From positions 152,844 through 216,843 of the forward strand of contig FMXS01000007.1 of assembly GCA_900104495.1 (NCBI GenBank): a DNA stretch of 64,000 bases, read 5' to 3'. How positions within the stretch are numbered: the first letter of the stretch is position 1; each line of letters opens with the position of its first letter. Positions 60,043 to 64,000 of the stretch are shown piece after piece. Both the position numbers and the translations under genes were made by a program. This DNA is from Ruminococcaceae bacterium FB2012 (GTDB lineage Bacteria; Bacillota; Clostridia; Oscillospirales; Ruminococcaceae). The notes below the pieces were generated by a model. That model did not search any database and was not told the DNA's origin. It worked only from the letters and a program-made list of their open reading frames with translations.

Positions 60043-60735
60043 ATGCTGATCAAAAGAGCATTACTGATTTTCGCCGCAGCTATGGTCTTATCATCCTGCG
60101 GCAAGACCGATCCTTCTCTTCAAGGAAATGCTGTTCAGAACACAACGGGATCTGCTGCTGATACAGATGCTGACAGCGCGGCATCTGAGACCGAAGTATC
60201 AAAAGCAGACGATCTCCCGGATAATTATCCGGAAATGCTGAAAGAATATGTTGACCGAAAGAAAGATGACCAGACATCGGATTATGACAGAATGATGTTT
60301 GATGTTTCCATTCTTTCCAAAGAAGACCAGAAAAAATTCTTTGAGGATTTTGAGAATTTTGGAGATTCAAAGCTTTCCGGCTTTTTGAAGTTCAGCGATG
60401 TTGATAACGGTGGGAAAGATGACGGAGGGATATATATGAAGAGTTATCTTTACGGACCGTACCTTCTGAATTTGAAGGGCTTTAAAAATGTGACAATAAA
60501 TGAGGATACTGTCGAAGCAGACGGTCAGCTCGATATTTCGGTTTGTCGGCCTATAAATCTGTATCAGTCGGGGTATACTTATCCTTATGTGCAGATAAGG
60601 CGTTTTGATAAAAACGGAAACGATATGAAAGTCGAAAGCCACACCAGAGAAGAGATCGAAAAGCTGGCTGAAATAGATCTGAATTATCATGAGGATGATC
60701 CAAAGCCTTTGCCGGAACCGGTCAAAAACGAATAA
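60043..60735 (+). CDS. Lipoprotein of unknown function
   Basis: 230 residues with the lipobox LSSC after a short signal peptide. A Ser/Asp/Glu linker precedes a domain of about 150 residues (DRMMFDVSILSKEDQKKFFE, GGIYMKSYLYGPYLLN). AAGGAGG precedes the ATG. Lower GC than the left half of the window. No family recognised. Confidence 0.75.
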   Translation: MLIKRALLIFAAAMVLSSCGKTDPSLQGNAVQNTTGSAADTDADSAASETEVSKADDLPDNYPEMLKEYVDRKKDDQTSDYDRMMFDVSILSKEDQKKFFEDFENFGDSKLSGFLKFSDVDNGGKDDGGIYMKSYLYGPYLLNLKGFKNVTINEDTVEADGQLDISVCRPINLYQSGYTYPYVQIRRFDKNGNDMKVESHTREEIEKLAEIDLNYHEDDPKPLPEPVKNE

Positions 60736-60843
60736 GTCAAGGACTACACGTATTAATTTATTTTGAAAAAGAGAGAACCGCCACACTCGATACGGACGTT
60801 GAGGTAAAACTGTCCCTGATATAATATTGAAAGGAGTTCTTCC

Positions 60844-61063
60844 ATACCCAGTGTATTGATCCGGAACTTAACTGAATACGGTGACGATATACCGCTTGAA
60901 AAAAGAGGTCACAAGGTCAGAAATAGATGAAGAACTTCATAAGAGCAGGAAAAATCTCGACAGTGTATCCGACATTGTCCGCAGATATGAAAACCTCTTT
61001 GAGGACAGAGAAGATTACCATGATGACAACTTTATTGAGTGGTTTAAGGAGTTTTATCCATAA
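60844..61063 (+). pseudogene. Small acidic-helical protein gene, probably frameshifted
   Basis: AAGGAG at 60831 is followed at seven bases by ATA, not ATG. This frame (LIRNLTEYGDDIPLEKRGHK) ends early, and the frame from GTG at 60881 continues the expected sequence (TRSEIDEELHKSRKNLDSVS to FIEWFKEFYP). Alternatively the GTG frame alone is a 60-residue gene. Unknown family. Confidence 0.4.
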
Positions 61064-61437
61064 TAAGCATATTTAGAAATGTTATAGCTATTTTCATCGA
61101 TTTCCTCTGGGCGAACTTAGGACACTACCAGGACACCGAGGGCGCTATCAGGGCACTATTCTTCTTTTACAAACCGCAATGAAATGCAATGTTTCGCAAC
61201 GAAACCTCGCACAAAAACACGTTTTTTTGCACATTTCGATACGTTTCGCAACGTTTCAAAACCAGTTTGCGCTCTTTCAAATGGTAGAGGCCACAGCTAC
61301 GAACACACGTTCTTCGGATGTTGCTATACTGCGTATCTGCGCGGTTCATCAATATGTGCTATAATTGCAAATTTGCTCAAAATATGCTGCTTGGGCACCA
61401 ATTTGGGCACCATTTTATTTTTGAGCTATGTATAACG
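61064..61437. other. Non-coding stretch with short inverted and direct repeats
   Basis: No gene is supported. It contains GTTTCGCAACGAAAC (a palindrome), a second GTTTCGCAACG about 55 bases later, and a doubled TTGGGCACCA near 61390-61415. These could be operators or mobile-element end remnants. Confidence 0.4.
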
Positions 61438-61468
61438 CAAAAAGAGCAGGGACTTTATGCCCTGCTCT
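61438..61468 (-). terminator. Terminator of the PARG-like gene
   Basis: AGAGCAGGGA/TCCCTGCTCT-type stem followed leftward by TTTTT. Confidence 0.85.
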
Positions 61469-61488
61469 GCGCTGTATCAAATTGCCTG

Positions 61489-62343
61489 TCAGATAAACTC
61501 CTTCATTGCATTTGCGAACTCGTTATAGTTTGCCGCTTCGTCGGGGCGGTGATAGACTGCGTATTCGATGACCTCAAACCTGTCCAGCCAGTCCTTCATA
61601 ACATCGTGAAAGACCTTTGCCACTACCTTGGGCGGGTTCATAAATGCTCCGCAGCCGAAGGCACCGAGGATAAGCACCTCGCTGCCGTTTGCCGCCGCGA
61701 TCTCAAACAGCCTTTTGATGCGAGAGGTGATCAGTGTTTCAAGCTGTCCATCTGTGAGCTTTGCGGGCTTGTCCCCGGCAAACGGATTCATTAAATTGCT
61801 TGGCTCCTCGCGCAGGTTGGGTGCCGCACAGGTGAGGATATCCACCTTGTATCTGTCCTGCTCCGCAAGCGGCTCGGGAAAGCTGATATCGGACTTGATG
61901 ACATATACTCCTGGGGTATATATGCAGTCGTCATTGTAGAGCGGATCGTGTGCTTTGCGGTGCGGATCGTAGAAGCGCTGCCACATTTCTCTTGAATCAA
62001 GGCACGGATAAAGGGTCGTGCAGCGGCAGATACATTCTTCCTGCGCGGATGCTCCACGCACCACACCGCCGCCCGGATTGGTCGCTGATGCAAAGTTGTG
62101 TACGCAGACCTTTTTGCCTGCTTTGGCATAAGGCATTGCCGCTTCAAGTGAACGCTTGCTGCTGACAACTACCTTTGCGGCACTTCCGTAAAATGCATCG
62201 GGAACACTAACTTCCTCCGAAGCCCCGATAAAGCGCTGACCTTCTCTTGACGTTTTGACTGCCTCTATCAGCTCGGGCTCGGTGGTGTATCTGTCTTTGG
62301 TATCAAGAAATATCTCCATGTTTTTTGCTCGTCTATTTATCAT
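61489..62343 (-). CDS. TIGR02452-type PARG-like macrodomain protein
   Basis: 284 residues. Bacterial-type poly(ADP-ribose) glycohydrolase signature GGG-x7-QEE is present as GGGVVRGASAQEE (91-103), within HNFASATNPGGG, plus ILGAFGCGAFMNPP for the distal ADP-ribose pocket. It should hydrolyse or bind ADP-ribose on proteins or nucleic acids. No ADP-ribosyltransferase is adjacent. AAAGGAG precedes the ATG. It lies downstream of a membrane winged-helix gene on the same strand. Confidence 0.88.
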   Translation of the reverse strand: MINRRAKNMEIFLDTKDRYTTEPELIEAVKTSREGQRFIGASEEVSVPDAFYGSAAKVVVSSKRSLEAAMPYAKAGKKVCVHNFASATNPGGGVVRGASAQEECICRCTTLYPCLDSREMWQRFYDPHRKAHDPLYNDDCIYTPGVYVIKSDISFPEPLAEQDRYKVDILTCAAPNLREEPSNLMNPFAGDKPAKLTDGQLETLITSRIKRLFEIAAANGSEVLILGAFGCGAFMNPPKVVAKVFHDVMKDWLDRFEVIEYAVYHRPDEAANYNEFANAMKEFI

Positions 62344-62390
62344 ATTATTTCTCCTTTATGTCCATTTGTTTTATTCTATGCTGCTCACTA

Positions 62391-62972
62391 TTATCTTTCC
62401 ATCCGAAGCGCATCATAATAGCTTCGTTTTTCGATCCATTCCTCATAGCTGAGTTTGATCTCTCTCGGCGGTGATACTCTGTATTCACCAATGATGCCGA
62501 GTGACTCAATATCTTTAAGCAACCGCTTGGTTTTGGTCATCCCGATCCCGAACTGCCTCTGTATCGGAGCAACGGATGTGGTCTGTGATTGCAGTATGTA
62601 CGAGATGACCTGATTTTCAAGACTGTCCTGCGGGTCTATGACGATCTGTTCCTCCCGCAGCGGCACCGGTCTGTCGGGCGGCAGATCTTTCCGTCTGCCT
62701 GACATAAAGTCTATAGCCGCCTCAGCATCATCACAGTATTGATGCATCCTGCCGAAGATCTCGGTTATTTCTTCGTTTCCCAAAGCAGCGCGGAGTTCCT
62801 TTTTCCTTCGCTTATGATTGTTGATGAGCCAAACGGTCATTATAAGCACCGCAACTATCGGTACAAACATGATTACTGTCGGACCGAGGACATCGTTTTT
62901 GTATAGCCACGTTCCGCAGTAACCGACAAAACCAATCAGCAATAATATGCTGAACTTATCAAATGCTGTCAT
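62391..62972 (-). CDS. Membrane protein with C-terminal FtsK-gamma-like winged helix
   Basis: 193 residues: two N-terminal membrane helices, a charged linker, then a winged helix (ENQVISYILQSQTTSVAPIQ, RQFGIGMTKTKRLLKDIESL, GIIGEYRVSPPREI) with the FtsK-gamma pattern that in FtsK recognises KOPS DNA. A membrane-tethered DNA-binding regulator or chromosome-organising protein is likely. A 25-residue membrane peptide gene lies just upstream. Confidence 0.75.
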   Translation of the reverse strand: MTAFDKFSILLLIGFVGYCGTWLYKNDVLGPTVIMFVPIVAVLIMTVWLINNHKRRKKELRAALGNEEITEIFGRMHQYCDDAEAAIDFMSGRRKDLPPDRPVPLREEQIVIDPQDSLENQVISYILQSQTTSVAPIQRQFGIGMTKTKRLLKDIESLGIIGEYRVSPPREIKLSYEEWIEKRSYYDALRMER

Positions 62973-63011
62973 AGCTGCTCGCCTCCTTACTGAACGGAGA
63001 AGTCGGAACGG

Positions 63012-63089
63012 TCATTTTGATTTCTTGGCACAGTCGAATATAGCGAATATGAGTGCCGGCGGTGAAAGTACAATAAGCCAGAATAACAT
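63012..63089 (-). CDS. 25-residue membrane micropeptide
   Basis: MLFWLIVLSPPALIFAIFDC then AKKSK: one hydrophobic helix with a basic end. GAGGTG lies six bases before the ATG. It starts the transcript that continues into the winged-helix and PARG-like genes. Confidence 0.6.
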   Translation of the reverse strand: MLFWLIVLSPPALIFAIFDCAKKSK

Positions 63090-63144
63090 ATTCAACACCT
63101 CATTTCATTATCCCTGCACACGTTGTTTTTCCTTCTTTAATTGT

Positions 63145-63226
63145 ATTTTACCACAAAGCTATATATTGTCAATGCGTTTTTTTGGACAGTTAGCGGAATC
63201 ACAGCATTAGTACATTTCTTTGGACA
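63145..63226 (-). promoter_or_regulatory. Promoter of the PARG-like operon with repeated RTAY-N8-GGACA motif
   Basis: Leftward TTGACA-16-TAAAAT (63145-63172). Upstream, AATGC-N8-GGACA (63171-63188) and AGTAC-N8-GGACA (63209-63226) repeat the motif near recA. The 16 bases TTTTTTGGACAGTTAG are identical in both places and lie at the same distance from the -35. Confidence 0.5.
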
Positions 63227-63276
63227 AAAGAGCAATCTATTGTTATATATCTTTACATTTTGACTATGTAAAACGC

Positions 63277-63306
63277 AAAAAGAACAAGGCCTTTCGACCT
63301 TGCTCT
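63277..63306 (-). terminator. Terminator in the right intergenic region
   Basis: AGAACAAGGC and CTTGCTCT-type stem with a leftward T run. It closely resembles the context of the terminator at 61.44 kb. The gene it serves is unclear; a frame MEAANILTNMIEEEDTHLID with a ribosome site ends just upstream. Confidence 0.6.
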
Positions 63307-63650
63307 CCTTGCTTACCGCCTCACTGCGCCATTCCGATGTCAATGAGATGGGTATCTTCTTCTTCAATCATATTGGTGAGGATATTTGCCGCCTCCACGC
63401 TCTGAGCTCCTTAATTATATCCTGCCCTTAACAAGACTGATATATATGCCATACGGGACCTCCAAAGCTTTATGTGACCGTCGGACCGTTCGGCTCGGCA
63501 TATAATAGTATATCATACCGAAGTCTGTTTTCAAGCTCTGCATTCCCATATTTTGCCCCTCTGCTTCCTACGGCTCATCGGCCTGCCGTTGATATGATCT
63601 GTCTGGTATGTATCACGAAATAACTGAAATGAGAAAACATTCAGGAACTA

Positions 63651-63692
63651 AATCGCCGGAAGCGGTATCAGGTGATACTGCTTCCGGCGATT
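63651..63692 (-). terminator. 20-bp-stem hairpin after the right micropeptide cluster
   Basis: AATCGCCGGAAGCGGTATCA and TGATACTGCTTCCGGCGATT pair with one mismatch. It lies 54 bases downstream of the last micropeptide. The T tract is weak. Confidence 0.65.
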
Positions 63693-63746
63693 CTGCTTGT
63701 CTTTTCAATTCGTTTATATCTCACTGACCTGCGATTCAGAAAAGCC

Positions 63747-63815
63747 TCAGATGATCGAATCGAGCCAGGCTGCGAATCCGACTAATGCGACGCAAGCTCC
63801 TATAAATGTAAACAT
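63747..63815 (-). CDS. 22-residue hydrophobic micropeptide
   Basis: Begins MFTFIGACVALVGFAAWL and ends DSII. GAAAGGAG precedes the ATG. Exactly 23 codons, like its neighbour. A single membrane helix is likely. Confidence 0.6.
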   Translation of the reverse strand: MFTFIGACVALVGFAAWLDSII

Positions 63816-63858
63816 ATTTTTTTCTCCTTTCTGTATAGTCTTTGTTTATAGTCTGTTA

Positions 63859-63927
63859 TTAAAGTACGAAAACTAAAACTTCGCTTACCACAAAAATTCC
63901 GCCTGCTATGCAGATTCATGTAATCAT
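63859..63927 (-). pseudogene. Second 23-codon micropeptide gene with TGA at codon 4
   Basis: After AAAGGAGG and ATG the frame reads M-I-T-stop-ICIAGGIFVVSEVLVFVL. Apart from codon 4 it matches the neighbour in length and hydrophobicity, so TGA has probably replaced TGG or another sense codon. Confidence 0.5.
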
Positions 63928-63976
63928 TGTTCTTTCCTCCTTTCGTTTTAAGTTTATTTATCGTAAGTGTTGTTTA

Positions 63977-64000
63977 TTATCCGAAGATCGTCGAGAGGAT
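63977..64000 (-). CDS. End of a third micropeptide gene, cut by the window edge
   Basis: The frame reads ILSTIFG followed by TAA, 49 bases upstream of the next micropeptide start. The start lies outside the window. Confidence 0.4.
   Translation of the reverse strand: MLSTIFG

Noticed and set aside
63329..63406. 25-residue acidic peptide gene with GTG start
   Set aside because: A ribosome site is present, but composition suggests the tail of a lost gene; support is too weak for a separate call.
15775..63927. Genome-wide recoding of TGA as a sense codon
   Set aside because: TGA ends several normal-length genes (for example the LacI-operon and DUF1385 genes), so only local readthrough or nonsense change is considered.

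Overview
The window looks like chromosomal DNA of a Gram-positive gut or rumen Clostridia member, most likely a Ruminococcus-like Oscillospiraceae. The reasons are strong AGGAGG ribosome sites, TTGACA-17-TATAAT promoters, lipoprotein signal peptides, RecA/RecX, a LacI-controlled galactan locus, GH5 and GH53 enzymes and CotH- and clostripain-type surface proteins. Only the 5' part of sigG is present, which suggests that sporulation is decaying or that this is a displaced copy. No tRNA, rRNA, CRISPR array, complete prophage or intact transposase was found.

Layout. 1-10.6 kb is housekeeping: the end of a membrane protein, mscL with a zinc ribbon, gapA, then leftward recA-recX-TM protein-sensor kinase and a leftward run of lipoprotein, response regulator, histidine kinase, DUF1385 protein, methyltransferase and prmC. 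12.1-20.0 kb is the most unusual block. It is a leftward operon with a perfect promoter and a terminator, encoding a degenerate EAL protein, a membrane-anchored TasA/camelysin-like protein, a SipW-type signal peptidase, a membrane-anchored McrB-like AAA+ ATPase, a 981-residue fusion of an McrC-like DUF2357 domain with a coiled coil and a second SipW-type signal peptidase, and two small proteins. An open frame with a zinc ribbon follows the ATPase stop codon in frame.

20-26.4 kb holds nagA, a CotH-like lipoprotein, two AraC regulators and a GH5 lipoprotein. 26.7-40.6 kb is a pectic beta-1,4-galactan locus: a surface carbohydrate-binding protein, LacI regulator, MsmK/MalG/MalF/binding-protein transporter, intracellular and extracellular GH53 galactanases, an unknown 610-residue enzyme-like protein and a zinc-ribbon microprotein. 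LacI-type operators lie at 28.15, 40.32 and 40.48 kb. The extracellular enzyme would cut galactan, the transporter would import oligosaccharides and the intracellular GH53 would finish them.

40.6-55.3 kb is accessory and partly decayed: an LRAT-like protein, lipoproteins, a broken secreted protein, a c-di-GMP-I riboswitch in front of a decayed leucine-rich-repeat adhesin, a two-TIR protein, truncated sigG, a cluster of tiny peptide genes behind a duplicated promoter segment, an L,D-transpeptidase, a sorted clostripain-family protease, a broken FtsX-type permease and a MITE-like inverted-repeat element. 55.3-59.3 kb is an AraC-regulated set of three oxidoreductases. 59.3-64 kb is lower in GC and sparse: small lipoproteins, a PARG-like macrodomain protein, a membrane winged-helix protein and further micropeptide genes that run off the right end.
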